The position numbers and the translations under genes are program-made. A stretch of DNA of 64,000 nucleotides from Nitrospiraceae bacterium (GTDB lineage: Bacteria; Nitrospirota; Nitrospiria; Nitrospirales; Nitrospiraceae), in assembly GCA_019637075.1 (NCBI GenBank), contig JAHBWI010000002.1, positions 248,001 through 312,000 of the forward strand. The letters are read 5' to 3'. Of the stretch, positions 1-8,816 are shown piece by piece. Positions within the stretch are counted from its first letter, which is position 1. Every line of letters begins with the position of its first letter. A model generated the notes under the pieces. It had not been told where the DNA came from and searched no databases. It saw only the letters and a list, made by a program, of their open reading frames with translations.

Positions 1-67
1 GGATCCGTCGGCAATTTTCGACCGCGTCCGGCTCGTCGTCGACGATGAGGATCTTCGTCAGTGGCAT
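1..67 (-). CDS. response regulator receiver protein, partial (N-terminus only)
   Basis: Only the first 22 codons lie inside the window; the gene starts at ATG 67-65 and runs off the left edge. The translation contains KILIVDDEPDAVENCRRI, the first beta strand and acidic pair (DD) of a CheY-type receiver. It is nearly the same as the start of the NtrC-type regulator just upstream ([18 protein letters not shown]), so the two are probably paralogs from a tandem duplication. A hairpin at 172-193 separates them, so this gene may have its own promoter in the 155-base gap. The output domain cannot be seen. Confidence 0.75.
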   Translation of the reverse strand, partial: MPLTKILIVDDEPDAVENCRRI

Positions 68-171
68 AGTATTCCCCGTTCCAATTATGGCAAGGGACGG
101 CCCGGCAACCGTCCGAGCAGAACAGTTTCTACACGAAGCAAGTTGGATGCCGATGGTACGGAACAGGCAAG

Positions 172-193
172 AATGGGGCGAGATCGCCCCATT
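172..193 (-). terminator. hairpin downstream of the NtrC-type regulator
   Basis: A 9-bp perfect stem (AATGGGGCG / CGCCCCATT) with a 4-base loop lies 30 bases after the stop codon of the regulator at 223. There is only a weak T-run on the minus strand, so termination is plausible but not canonical. A second, 6-bp hairpin (GGACGG / CCGTCC) lies at 95-114. Confidence 0.45.
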
Positions 194-222
194 TCAAATA
201 CCCTGACTACTCGATGGAGGAA

Positions 223-1617
223 CTAGGACTCGCGGAGTCCGTGACGTTTGACCATGCGCTCGATCGTCTTGCGATCGACGTTGGCTTCCTGCGCCGCATT
301 CCCCATGTGCCAGTTATGACGTTTGAGCAGGTCTAGGAGGAAGGTCCGTTCGAAGGAACGAACCATTTCCTGTTTGGCTTCCTTGTAGGAGGCACCTTCC
401 TGAGCCAAGGCCTCTTCCCGCAGGGCCGTCCTGAGACGTTCCGGCAAATGGCGGGCTTGAATGACCGGTCCGTCGGCCAGCGCTGATGCCCGTTCGATGA
501 CATTTTGCAGCTCGCGCACGTTGCCGGGCCAGGCATACTGTTTCAACAGCGCCAGGGCCTCGACGGAAAACTGCGGTCCGCCAGGATAGGCTTGGCGGGC
601 CATGAAGCGGCGAAGAAAGGCCTGTGCCAGGAGTTCGACATCTCCCTCCCGCTCCCGCAGCGGAGGCAACACGATTGGGATGACGTTAAGTCGGTAATAC
701 AGATCCTCTCGGAACACACCCTTCTGACTCAGTTCCTCGAGGTCGCGGTTGGACGCGGCAATGACGCGGACATTGACGTCCGTGTACCTAGTGCCCCCGA
801 CCCGCCTGACGTGACGCTCCTGTAGGACACGTAACAAACGCGCCTGGAGCGTGTGGCTCATCCCGCTCACCTCATCGAGAAACACCGTTCCCCCGTTGGC
901 CACCTCGAACAGACCGGCTTTGGTCGCATGGGCGCCGGTAAACGCGCCGCGCTCGTGGCCGAACAACTCCGACTCCAGCAATGTATCCGGCATTGCCACG
1001 CAGTCCACCGGAACGAATGGTTTTGCCGACCGTTCGCTCTGCTCATGGACGGCAAGCGCGGCCAGTTCCTTGCCGGTTCCGCTTTCGCCGTAAATCAAAA
1101 TGTTTGCATCGGTCCGTGCCACCCGCTTGATCAGTTCCTTGACATCGACAACCGCTCGGCTCTTGCCGAGAATGCGGTCGGTGGCCCCCCGCTCCCCCTC
1201 CTGCCCAACGGCCTCCGACTGAATCGCCTCCCCGTCTGAGCCGGGTTCCGATAGCTTGGTTAAGGCACGGCGGGCGACGTCTTCCAAGTCCTTGCTGCTA
1301 TAGGGTTTCAGAATGTAATCAAGCGCGCCACGCCGCAGGCATTCCACGGCCGTCTGAACCGTCGCGTAGGCGGTCATCAATACCACGCCGATATTGGGAT
1401 CCACTCGCTTGGTCTCAGCCAGCACGCCGATCCCATCCAGCACCGGCATGCGCAGATCGGTAAATACCAATTCCGGACGCTCATGCTGGATGCGCTCGAT
1501 CGCGCGCAATGGATCGCTCTCCGTCATGCACTCGTAGCCCAAACGGCTCAAGATGCGCCGGCAATTGTCCAGCGCATCGATTTCATCGTCGACCACTAAT
1601 ATTTTGCCTGTCCCCAT
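223..1617 (-). CDS. sigma-54-dependent response regulator, NtrC family
   Basis: A 464-residue three-domain activator. Residues 1-120 are a receiver with the acidic pair at 10-11, phospho-acceptor Asp54 (VFTDLRMP) and the ILKP lysine. The middle is an AAA+ sigma-54 interaction domain with Walker A (GESGTGKE), the GAFTGA loop that contacts sigma-54, and Walker B (TVFLDE). The C-terminus is a Fis-type helix-turn-helix. It should bind upstream activator sites and drive sigma-54 promoters when phosphorylated. The gene overlaps the 3' end of the upstream histidine kinase by 22 bases, so the kinase is its likely partner. Its target is unknown; the only good sigma-54 promoter I found in the window is at 14649. 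Confidence 0.93.
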   Translation of the reverse strand: MGTGKILVVDDEIDALDNCRRILSRLGYECMTESDPLRAIERIQHERPELVFTDLRMPVLDGIGVLAETKRVDPNIGVVLMTAYATVQTAVECLRRGALDYILKPYSSKDLEDVARRALTKLSEPGSDGEAIQSEAVGQEGERGATDRILGKSRAVVDVKELIKRVARTDANILIYGESGTGKELAALAVHEQSERSAKPFVPVDCVAMPDTLLESELFGHERGAFTGAHATKAGLFEVANGGTVFLDEVSGMSHTLQARLLRVLQERHVRRVGGTRYTDVNVRVIAASNRDLEELSQKGVFREDLYYRLNVIPIVLPPLREREGDVELLAQAFLRRFMARQAYPGGPQFSVEALALLKQYAWPGNVRELQNVIERASALADGPVIQARHLPERLRTALREEALAQEGASYKEAKQEMVRSFERTFLLDLLKRHNWHMGNAAQEANVDRKTIERMVKRHGLRES

Positions 1618-3626
1618 CCGGCCTCCTGTGGTGCGCCAGGCACCGATGCCAGCGCAGGGAGCGAGACCGAAGCCTCCGCCCCGCGCCGGCCGTTCTTGAT
1701 ATCAAGACGACCACGGTGGTCCGCCACGATGCCGTAGCTGAGAAACAACCCCAGCCCGGTACCGGCCCCTTCATCCTTGGTCGTAAAAAATGGGTCGAAA
1801 ATCCTGCCCAACATTTCCTCCGGAATGCCGGGGCCCGTGTCACACACACGAACTACGGCAAAAACCCCGTCCTTGCTCGTCTCGCGGTCAGACCGCAACG
1901 TGATCACGCGGGGCTTGGGGCCGTCGGCCATCGCATCGATGGCATTGTTGATGAGATTGATGACGACGGTTTCCAACCGGTCGCGATCGCCCATAACAGG
2001 AGGCAATTCGGAAGCAAGCTGGGTATCGATCGTGACATCTTTCACCGATGCCCGTTCCTTCGAAGCTTCAATACAGGTACGAACCACACAATTCAGGTCG
2101 ATCGGCTTCAGTGTCGTGGCGGCTCCCCGCGACAGAGCCAGCATGCTCCTGGTCACCCGGGAGATGCGATCGGCTTGGGAGCGAATCGCCGTCAGATCCC
2201 GCTGGAGTTCTTCCGGCAAGTGCAAGTAGGCCGCCTCTTCCTCCATGCATTCGATTCGGTTCAAAATGATCCCGAGCGGATTGTTGATTTCATGGGCGAT
2301 GCCGCTCGCAACCTTCCCCAAGGTCGCGAGTCGTTCCGCGAACTGCAATTTCTTCATCTGTTGGGTCACTTCAGCCGTCTTCTCCTCGACACGGCGAGCC
2401 AAGTCTTCGTTGAGCTTGGTGAGTTCCGCCCGGGAGGCTCGCAATCGATCCGACATCCGATGCACCGCCGCCGCCAGTTCCTCGAACTCGTCGCCTGTCT
2501 GAATATCGAGCGGGCCGCCATATGTCCCCTGACTGATTGCCTCCACTCCGGTATGCAGGACGTGAATCGGCCGGGCGATCCTTGCCGCGACGTAGCGTCC
2601 CATCGCCCACAGCAAGACGACCATCACGAGCCCGATGCCGGCCAGATTGCGAATCTGGTCCCGGATGGGGGCATAGCTTTCTTCCGGTTGCTGGCGGACA
2701 AACACGTGCCAGGTATTATCGGGCAAGGTCAAGCCGGTCACGGGTGCATAGCCGATGACCGTCTGTGTTGCACCGTGGCCGTCGTCCTCTGCAATCGCCC
2801 AGCCTGGAGCCGAAGAAACGATCATCGCCATCAACTGGCTGGGAATCCGGTGCGCCTGCCGAGGCAAGATAGGACAGACCAGCGGATTGCCCGCCGCATC
2901 AAACAGCATCGCATGGCCGGTCTCCCCGATCCGAAGCTGTTTGATCATGGCAAACATGGAATCGAACCGGAATGAGGCCTTGATGGCGCCGATCACCGTA
3001 TGTTGGCGGTCGTCGAGAATCGGCACGGCAATGTCGATCGTTTCTTCCGGCGTGCGAAACGACCCTTCCTGTCCGGCAATCAGTCCGCTCACATAGACCC
3101 GGTCAAGGCCGCCCGACTGGATCGCATTCCACCAGGGTTCCTGACCTAAAAAATAATGGTCGGGCTCAGAACTCGCAGCGACCAACGCTCCGTACCGATC
3201 AGTGATCAAGAGGCCGACCATCTTATCGCCGTCGCGCACCTTGGTCTCGCGCAGAAAACGCGAAAGCTCTCCGTCGAGGAGTCGCACTCCATGGTCCTGT
3301 CCCCGTTCCCACTCCTGAATCCGCACTTGGATAAGTTGCTGTGCAGCGGACCACTCATCGGGATACGACCGGTTGGCCATCTCGACCGGTTGCCGCACTC
3401 GAAGGGGAGCGGAGGCCAGCAGCCGTGCCCCCTGGATTTCGCTTTGCACCAATAGCGTCAACCGTTCGGCAGCCTGCTCGGCGATCGTCTGGAAATTGCT
3501 GCCGATGACGTCCCGGAGCGAGCGCATGCCGGAGACGTGGGCGAGGAGGAGGCCGATCAACAATGGAATACAGCCGACCAGCACGATGGCAAGTACGATG
3601 CGGCCTTTGATGGTTCGAATTCTCAT
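1596..3626 (-). CDS. membrane sensor histidine kinase with periplasmic Cache-like domain
   Basis: About 676 residues: an N-terminal membrane helix, a large extracytoplasmic region of dCache type (roughly residues 40-330), a second membrane helix, HAMP (ARPIHVLHTGVEAI), a coiled coil, a HisKA H-box (GIAHEINNPLG, His near residue 449) and a HATPase with N box (NLINNAIDA), G1 (DTGPGIP) and G2 (GTGLGL). It probably senses a small extracellular ligand and phosphorylates the overlapping NtrC-type regulator. The frame also opens with GTG at 3641; I prefer ATG 3626 because a TACAAT -10-like hexamer at 3645-3650 would place the transcript start near 3638. Neither start has a clear Shine-Dalgarno. Confidence 0.92.
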   Translation of the reverse strand: MRIRTIKGRIVLAIVLVGCIPLLIGLLLAHVSGMRSLRDVIGSNFQTIAEQAAERLTLLVQSEIQGARLLASAPLRVRQPVEMANRSYPDEWSAAQQLIQVRIQEWERGQDHGVRLLDGELSRFLRETKVRDGDKMVGLLITDRYGALVAASSEPDHYFLGQEPWWNAIQSGGLDRVYVSGLIAGQEGSFRTPEETIDIAVPILDDRQHTVIGAIKASFRFDSMFAMIKQLRIGETGHAMLFDAAGNPLVCPILPRQAHRIPSQLMAMIVSSAPGWAIAEDDGHGATQTVIGYAPVTGLTLPDNTWHVFVRQQPEESYAPIRDQIRNLAGIGLVMVVLLWAMGRYVAARIARPIHVLHTGVEAISQGTYGGPLDIQTGDEFEELAAAVHRMSDRLRASRAELTKLNEDLARRVEEKTAEVTQQMKKLQFAERLATLGKVASGIAHEINNPLGIILNRIECMEEEAAYLHLPEELQRDLTAIRSQADRISRVTRSMLALSRGAATTLKPIDLNCVVRTCIEASKERASVKDVTIDTQLASELPPVMGDRDRLETVVINLINNAIDAMADGPKPRVITLRSDRETSKDGVFAVVRVCDTGPGIPEEMLGRIFDPFFTTKDEGAGTGLGLFLSYGIVADHRGRLDIKNGRRGAEASVSLPALASVPGAPQEAGWGQAKY

Positions 3627-3879
3627 CGTCAACCGGATCACGATATTGTAAACAACGTACGCGAGAAAACGCCACCGGTCGGTCGAGGGAGGGGAACCAA
3701 GATGTGAAGAATGGGATCGAGAAGGCGGCCGTTCCCACCGTGGACAGGCCGGCCGAGGGCCGACGACGGGCCCCAGTCCCGGTCAGGCTGCCTGTGAGTA
3801 CGTCGGGAAGAGCACGCCACGAGTCGGAAGAATGTTCATGGCCAATGCGGGCAAGATGCGAGTGGCACAATAGCAGGCG

Positions 3880-4650
3880 CTATTTCATCTCTGCAGACAA
3901 CGACAGGATATAGTAAACCAAGTCCCAGGCTTCGTTGTCATTCCCGGCGACCTGATCGGCGTATGACGGCATCGGCGTCCCATCCAGGCCCGTCATCAAG
4001 CTTCGATAGAGGTCGCGCGGAGTGGCACCGCCTTTCAAGGAAGCGCGTTCGGTCAAATTGGCCGCTTTGATCCGCAACCCACGGCTGTCCTGGAGATGTC
4101 CCTCTGACTCTGGTCCGTCTCCGCGCCCTTCCGTCCCATGGCAGGTCTGACAGCCGTACTTGCCGTAGAGTGCACGCCCGCGCTGAATGCTTTCCTCGGA
4201 TGACGGATAGGGAGCAACGCCGATCGGCAACGGCACCGGTTTCTCCTCCTGGAACGCGGGATTGAACGATTTCACATAGGCAATGACCTGCCACCGCTGC
4301 TCCTCGGTAAGCAAGGCGAATGACGGCATATAGCCGGGAATACCTTGCGTCACAGTGCGGTAAAGGTCTTGGTCCGTCGGCAACTCCCCCGAAGCCGTGC
4401 TGCGAAACTTGAAATTCTCCTGAACGAAGTCCCTCGGACGCGGGGACGAGTACCGGCCCAAATAGAAAGCCACCGGCCCATCGCCTCGACCTCCTACGCC
4501 ATGGCACCAAATACAGCTGCGCTCGAAGATCTGTCGCCCCTTTTCACGGGTCAGCCGATTATCCTCCGGCTTGGCTGCGCGGACCGCAGCTTCTCCCGCG
4601 GCCATAACAATCAGACCGGCGGCAAGGCACGCAATGAGACGCAGACGCAT
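3880..4650 (-). CDS. exported dihaem cytochrome c
   Basis: 256 residues with a signal peptide (cleavage near residue 25) and two class-I cytochrome c modules. Haem-binding motifs are CIWCH (46-50) and CQTCH (167-171), each followed by a Gly-rich turn; likely axial methionines are in GYMPSF (near 108) and TPMPSY (near 240). It should carry electrons in the periplasm. It ends the minus-strand pair with the haem-bearing porin-like gene 11 bases upstream, so the two are probably co-transcribed and may exchange electrons. The terminal partner is not identifiable from sequence alone. Confidence 0.9.
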   Translation of the reverse strand: MRLRLIACLAAGLIVMAAGEAAVRAAKPEDNRLTREKGRQIFERSCIWCHGVGGRGDGPVAFYLGRYSSPRPRDFVQENFKFRSTASGELPTDQDLYRTVTQGIPGYMPSFALLTEEQRWQVIAYVKSFNPAFQEEKPVPLPIGVAPYPSSEESIQRGRALYGKYGCQTCHGTEGRGDGPESEGHLQDSRGLRIKAANLTERASLKGGATPRDLYRSLMTGLDGTPMPSYADQVAGNDNEAWDLVYYILSLSAEMK

Positions 4651-4661
4651 AGTGAAGTCTC

Positions 4662-6050
4662 CTAAAACGACACGTCGATGCCCGAAAAGAACGCATTGCG
4701 CAGGTTTCTGGCGGCACTGTCCCCGTCTTCCGGTTTCCGCACATTGAAGTCATTGCGGGCAAAGATCGCCACGTTGCTGCGAAGAAAATGCTTGGCCTGC
4801 AGGCCGACGAACGTTGAAGACTTTCTCTGGTCCAGTTGGCCGCCGGCGTCCAGGTTGTCGTATCGTACCGAGAGCATGGTGCGGTCGCTCACGTAGACAT
4901 CCGCTCCAATGGTCAAGCCGGTCGCGGTGGCATCGAAGTTTCCCTGCACGCTGCTGGGTAGCTTATTGATCCGATCCACGGCGTAGGCTGCATAGACATC
5001 CACCATTTTATAGGTGACGCGTGCGGAGACCCCGAACCGATTCCAATTGACGTCCTGTTGAGATTGGACCTTGGCATTGCTGTTGCCCATGTAGGCAAAC
5101 CCCGAGACATTGGCCGCAAAATACTGTGACTTGGCATAGTCGAACCGGACCATGCCATACAGGTCCTTGCCCTTGTTCGAATCGCCGAACCCTTCGTTGG
5201 CGCCGTTCAACACCCCGATCTGGTAAAAGAAAAAATCTCCGATGGGCCGGCCATGCACGTCAATTCCGGTTTCAGCGCCGGAATTGAATAGCGACGAGGC
5301 CAAGGGCGAAATGTACGTGCCGTCACGCTGGTAGAGCCCATAGAATTTTGCCGCAAAGGCACTGGGAGTAAGGCCGAAACGATTGATGGTGCAAGGGGAG
5401 AATGCGCCGGCCCCGCAGCCGTTCGACGAGAGATGCTCTCCAACATCATTCAATTGCTGTCTGATGGTCGAGTAGGAATACCATGCCGATGGATCGAATC
5501 GACCGACCCGCACATGCGCCAAGTCCTGGGAGCCCAGGTTGTTGAAGGTGACGAAGCCCCGCTCGACCCCCGTGCTCCCCGCCTCCACATCGTGGGCCAC
5601 TTCCACCAGAAACCCGACGTTGTTGGTCAAGGTTCCCGCCGTGAACATCGAGAACGCTTCAGGGAATGTGAATTCGGTCTTGTTTTCGGCGATCCCCGCG
5701 TCGACGCCGGAAGGATTTTGCCGTTTGAAACTCCAATGCCGCACACCGTTGCCGACCATGCGAAATCCCACGTAGTTCGACACATCATCCAAAGAGAGAT
5801 CCCCAAACTTTTTCTTGCCGACAATGCCCCCGTCTTCGGTTCCCGGCAATTGGTAACCGTTTTCCAGGAAGCGTTGACCAAAGGTATTCAGGATAGGCGG
5901 AGCCGTGTGGCAGGCGGTGCAGTTTAGCGCGTACTTTCTGGCAAAGGCAGGAATGGCTTGCGCCGGGGGTGCAAACAGGCCGGCAAGAAGGGAGCCGGAA
6001 CAAACCAGCCCCAGCAGGGCACAGACCGTCAAGATGCGGGGTCTCGACAC
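4662..6050 (-). CDS. porin-like outer-membrane protein with N-terminal c-type haem site
   Basis: 462 residues starting at GTG 6050 behind GGAGG. A signal peptide ends at AQA (residue 32) and is followed by a single haem motif CTACH (44-48) in a short cytochrome-like segment (APPILNTFGQRFLENGY). The remaining 380 residues have the alternating pattern, aromatic residues and terminal Phe of an outer-membrane beta barrel. One reading is a haem-porin that moves electrons across or at the outer membrane together with the dihaem cytochrome downstream. The barrel is my inference from pattern; the haem motif and signal peptide are seen directly. Confidence 0.8.
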   Translation of the reverse strand: MSRPRILTVCALLGLVCSGSLLAGLFAPPAQAIPAFARKYALNCTACHTAPPILNTFGQRFLENGYQLPGTEDGGIVGKKKFGDLSLDDVSNYVGFRMVGNGVRHWSFKRQNPSGVDAGIAENKTEFTFPEAFSMFTAGTLTNNVGFLVEVAHDVEAGSTGVERGFVTFNNLGSQDLAHVRVGRFDPSAWYSYSTIRQQLNDVGEHLSSNGCGAGAFSPCTINRFGLTPSAFAAKFYGLYQRDGTYISPLASSLFNSGAETGIDVHGRPIGDFFFYQIGVLNGANEGFGDSNKGKDLYGMVRFDYAKSQYFAANVSGFAYMGNSNAKVQSQQDVNWNRFGVSARVTYKMVDVYAAYAVDRINKLPSSVQGNFDATATGLTIGADVYVSDRTMLSVRYDNLDAGGQLDQRKSSTFVGLQAKHFLRSNVAIFARNDFNVRKPEDGDSAARNLRNAFFSGIDVSF

Positions 6051-6350
6051 AACCGGCCTCCATTCATCACACGCTGGAAACAGCCCAGACCCTACGTACT
6101 ACCAGGTGAGTACCAGTCGTCGCGTCAAGAGTCAGAATAACAAAACCGACTCCAGTCGCAACCAAATTGCCCAAACCGGACAGAACGGCTTTCTGCGATC
6201 AACACCGCATGCTACCCGACAGTTCATATGGTCAAGGCGCAACCGAACAAAGTGGGAGCGTGGCCGACGTTTCCCCCATGCTTGACGCCAAGATGCCCCC
6301 TGTTACCCTTTAATACTGGGGAAATTCCCCAAGAATTCCAAGAGGCTGAC
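6051..6350. promoter_or_regulatory. divergent control region with imperfect dyad at 6096-6113
   Basis: This 300-base gap lies between the divergent haem-porin gene (start 6050) and the cupredoxin-like gene (start 6351). It holds an 18-bp imperfect dyad with arms GTACT / AGTAC at 6096-6113, overlapping a direct repeat of TACCAG, about 45 bases upstream of the porin start. It could be an operator for one or both genes. No convincing -35/-10 pair was found by eye. No gene is seen here. Confidence 0.3.
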
Positions 6351-7151
6351 GTGTTACGAATCGCTCTATTGTGGGTACTGTGCGGTCTGGCCATTGCATG
6401 GCCTGGTCTCGCGGGGGCCGGCGGAAACATCCATGGCACGGTCTCGTACCAGGGCGCCTCGGTCAGGGAGGAATTCCCCACGACCAAGCTGCCCAACGGC
6501 GATTACTGCGCAACCCTCGCTCAACAGAAACCCGAAGTCTTCTTGCATGAGGGAAAAACCAGACTACTTCAGACAATCGAGGTATCGCCGAACGGCGCGC
6601 TGAAGGATGCGATTGTCGCAGTGCAGGATGTGATCGATCCCGCATTCCTCGCCTCCTACCAAGGAACCACCGTACAGATCGAGGAATGCGAGTTCCATCC
6701 CTACACCAGTGTGGTCGTGGAAAAGCGAAACTTCCACGTGCTCAATCTCGACCCCACCGATCATCGCATTGCGCAGAATATGACGGTGAGCGCGGCTCAC
6801 AATCCCCACGGGATGGAAGTCCAAGGGTCCAACTCACGGACGCTGTTCAACATCGGCCTCGCGCAAAAAGGCGCACAGTTGAACAAGCCCGTGGTCTTGC
6901 GGAAACGACCTCTCGGCTCCTCACTCCTGCTGCTCTGCGACCAGCACCCCTACATGCAGGCCTGGTTCTTACCGATCACGAACCCCTACTATGCCGTCAC
7001 CGCGAATGCCGGGACGTTTGAGATCACGAACGTCCCCGCCGGCCATCACAAAGTCAAAGCCTGGCACCCTCGCGCGGGAATGATGGAGAAAGAGATTGTC
7101 GTACCGGAAAGCGGTGACGTCACCGTCCTCTTCGACATTCCTGCGAAGTAA
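6351..7151 (+). CDS. exported cupredoxin-like protein with C-terminal regulatory-like (Ig) domain
   Basis: About 266 residues. The frame is open from 6228, but GTG 6351 is chosen because it directly precedes a signal peptide (LLWVLCGLAIAWPGLAGA) and has an AGAGG site 6 bases upstream. The middle carries a blue-copper-like motif, C-x2-H-x2-M in CDQHPYMQ, and an upstream His in NFHVLN, as in cupredoxins. The C-terminal 70 residues (FEITNVPAGHHKVKAWHP) resemble the carboxypeptidase regulatory-like fold. It is probably a periplasmic copper or redox protein, and sits beside two cytochrome genes. Copper binding is inferred from the motif only. Confidence 0.75.
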   Translation: MLRIALLWVLCGLAIAWPGLAGAGGNIHGTVSYQGASVREEFPTTKLPNGDYCATLAQQKPEVFLHEGKTRLLQTIEVSPNGALKDAIVAVQDVIDPAFLASYQGTTVQIEECEFHPYTSVVVEKRNFHVLNLDPTDHRIAQNMTVSAAHNPHGMEVQGSNSRTLFNIGLAQKGAQLNKPVVLRKRPLGSSLLLLCDQHPYMQAWFLPITNPYYAVTANAGTFEITNVPAGHHKVKAWHPRAGMMEKEIVVPESGDVTVLFDIPAK

Positions 7152-7160
7152 CCATCCGCG

Positions 7161-7958
7161 TCAGACTTCCAACCTGCTCGACATACGCGACGTCGAACCA
7201 GTCGGCGAGCCCACTCGGTGCTCCTCGGTTGCCTTGGCTCGTCGTGCCCGTGCACGATGTGAGAGCCAAAGGGACACACCGGACAGGCCCATCAGCAACA
7301 ACGGCAAACCCGGCACATTGAGTAAGGTTTTCTCGAACCCAAAGAAATTGAGTTGGTGGAGCTGCATGACGAAGAAGTGCACCTTGCGCCATCGACCTTC
7401 GTCTTCGAGGATTTCCCCGGTGTAGCGGTCCAGAATGATCTCCGTCGCATTGGCGTCGTCGAAGCGTACTCGGACGGCGTCGTGAGTCCGTTTCTTCTTG
7501 CGCGGTTGATACCGTTCCAGGTCAACCCCGATGACCTTCGCCGGCGGTGCCACATACTGCTCCGCTAACGCTGGCGCCAATTCGGCGGAGATTGGCGACA
7601 GGCGTTCGCCGGTCGAGGCATCGATCAGGACCGTCACGGATGAACCCGCACCACCCAACCGGATCTCATACAACAAGCGGCCGAAATCAGACCGCAACAC
7701 CACCTGCTCGACAAACGTCCGACCCGCGGAGGCGGCCCGCGCGAGGTCGATGGCGTCCGGCAGCGACACCTTCGCAGCCGTCACCGGTGGACCGCCGACG
7801 GCACGCATCTTCTCCTTGTAGTGGTCGTCCCAATAGAGAAAACGCGCATCGGCCCACAGCAACCCCGTGATCAGCGAGAGAAAGAAAAACCCGCCCGCCC
7901 AGGCCGCGAGCCATCGATGCGCCCCCCTCGTCATCCGCTCATGTCCCGCGCGGCTCAT
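7161..7958 (-). CDS. PepSY-domain membrane protein
   Basis: 265 residues: an N-terminal membrane helix (WLAAWAGGFFFLSLITGLLW), two PepSY-like repeats in the periplasmic part (one includes IDASTGERL, the second LDRYTGEIL) and a C-terminal helix (NVPGLPLLLMGLSGVSLWL). This is the PepSY-associated TM family, often encoded beside TonB-dependent receptors for iron or other metals. The start ATG 7958 follows the stop of the DUF4198 gene by one base (TGACATG), so translation is coupled. The frame is open further upstream but that would overlap the upstream gene. It is the last gene of the TonB unit. Confidence 0.82.
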   Translation of the reverse strand: MSRAGHERMTRGAHRWLAAWAGGFFFLSLITGLLWADARFLYWDDHYKEKMRAVGGPPVTAAKVSLPDAIDLARAASAGRTFVEQVVLRSDFGRLLYEIRLGGAGSSVTVLIDASTGERLSPISAELAPALAEQYVAPPAKVIGVDLERYQPRKKKRTHDAVRVRFDDANATEIILDRYTGEILEDEGRWRKVHFFVMQLHQLNFFGFEKTLLNVPGLPLLLMGLSGVSLWLSHRARARRAKATEEHRVGSPTGSTSRMSSRLEV

Positions 7959-7959
7959 G

Positions 7960-8766
7960 TCAGGGCCTCTCGGCACGATCGGTCCGTACTTGTACGGCCA
8001 ATGTGCTGCGGTGTCGAACCACCTCGTAGGGCTTGCCTTGAAACTCTCCCCCGGATTTTTCGACGTGAAGCAGTTCGAGGACATATCGTCCCGGCCACAT
8101 CGGCGTGAACGTCGTGACCCCGTCGGAGCCAGTATGCAGTTCCTTGTCCCATCCGATAGGCGCATGCACGATTACCTGGACGGAGGGCAATGCCTGCCCC
8201 TTGAACATCGCGCGCACGACGATCTCCCCGCCCGGAGCGTGCGCCACCTGGCCGGTCGCCAGATTCACCCCCCGACTCAAAGGGATGATGTCCAGATCGA
8301 GCGGCACCGGCGCCTGCCTCTCCTGCTCGCTCACTCTGCCTTCCTCCAGGCAAATGAACGACGTGCGCGCGTAGTACATGGGTTTCACGACGCCGAGATC
8401 GTGCGACCGTAAGTCCTGCACCGGCGCATCCCGCTGTTCGGCCACCACCTCATGCCGACCGGGTGCACAAGCCGACATGTTGCCGGAGAAGCGGTTGATG
8501 TCCTTGCTCAAGGCAACCTCCGACGGTCCCTGCTTTGGGTGGGTGACCCGCAGTCGGATGCCGTCCATCGTATCCAGCCGCCCACCTCGCTCTTCCCGAA
8601 GAAACTCGCTGTACTCGCCGAAATAGACATGCATTGTTTGGCCGGAAGCGGGAGCGGCCGTCGCCTCCGCCTCGATCCAAGCAAAATGGGCCCGGGCGGG
8701 CCCAGCCGCAGCCAAACTCATCGAGAGCCCCAACATCCACATCCCGCCCTTTGTGATGGTTTTCAT
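7960..8766 (-). CDS. DUF4198-type exported protein of metal uptake
   Basis: 268 residues from ATG 8766, chosen because it begins a signal peptide ending in ARAHFAW; the frame is open to 8949. The mature protein starts with His, as is usual in this family, and has a C-terminal Ig-like part (GSDGVTTFTPMWPGRYVLEL). DUF4198 proteins are periplasmic or membrane-anchored accessory factors linked with nickel, cobalt or other metal transporters and TonB receptors. Here it lies between a TonB-dependent receptor (50 bases upstream) and a PepSY protein. The transported metal cannot be read from the sequence. Confidence 0.78.
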   Translation of the reverse strand: MKTITKGGMWMLGLSMSLAAAGPARAHFAWIEAEATAAPASGQTMHVYFGEYSEFLREERGGRLDTMDGIRLRVTHPKQGPSEVALSKDINRFSGNMSACAPGRHEVVAEQRDAPVQDLRSHDLGVVKPMYYARTSFICLEEGRVSEQERQAPVPLDLDIIPLSRGVNLATGQVAHAPGGEIVVRAMFKGQALPSVQVIVHAPIGWDKELHTGSDGVTTFTPMWPGRYVLELLHVEKSGGEFQGKPYEVVRHRSTLAVQVRTDRAERP

Positions 8767-8816
8767 AGCGACCCTGCTCCTTCTGTTGTGTTCGTTCATT
8801 CCTGCTGCCGTGCTGT

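Noticed and set aside
1-6. BamHI site GGATCC at the first base as a cloning border
   Set aside because: A six-base site at an edge is not evidence of cloning; the sequence runs on as normal chromosome.
1509-2975. 488-codon open frame on the plus strand opposite the histidine kinase
   Set aside because: It is antisense to a kinase with all its motifs; its translation has no recognisable domain and an atypical Arg/His/Pro-rich composition, as expected for a GC-rich shadow.
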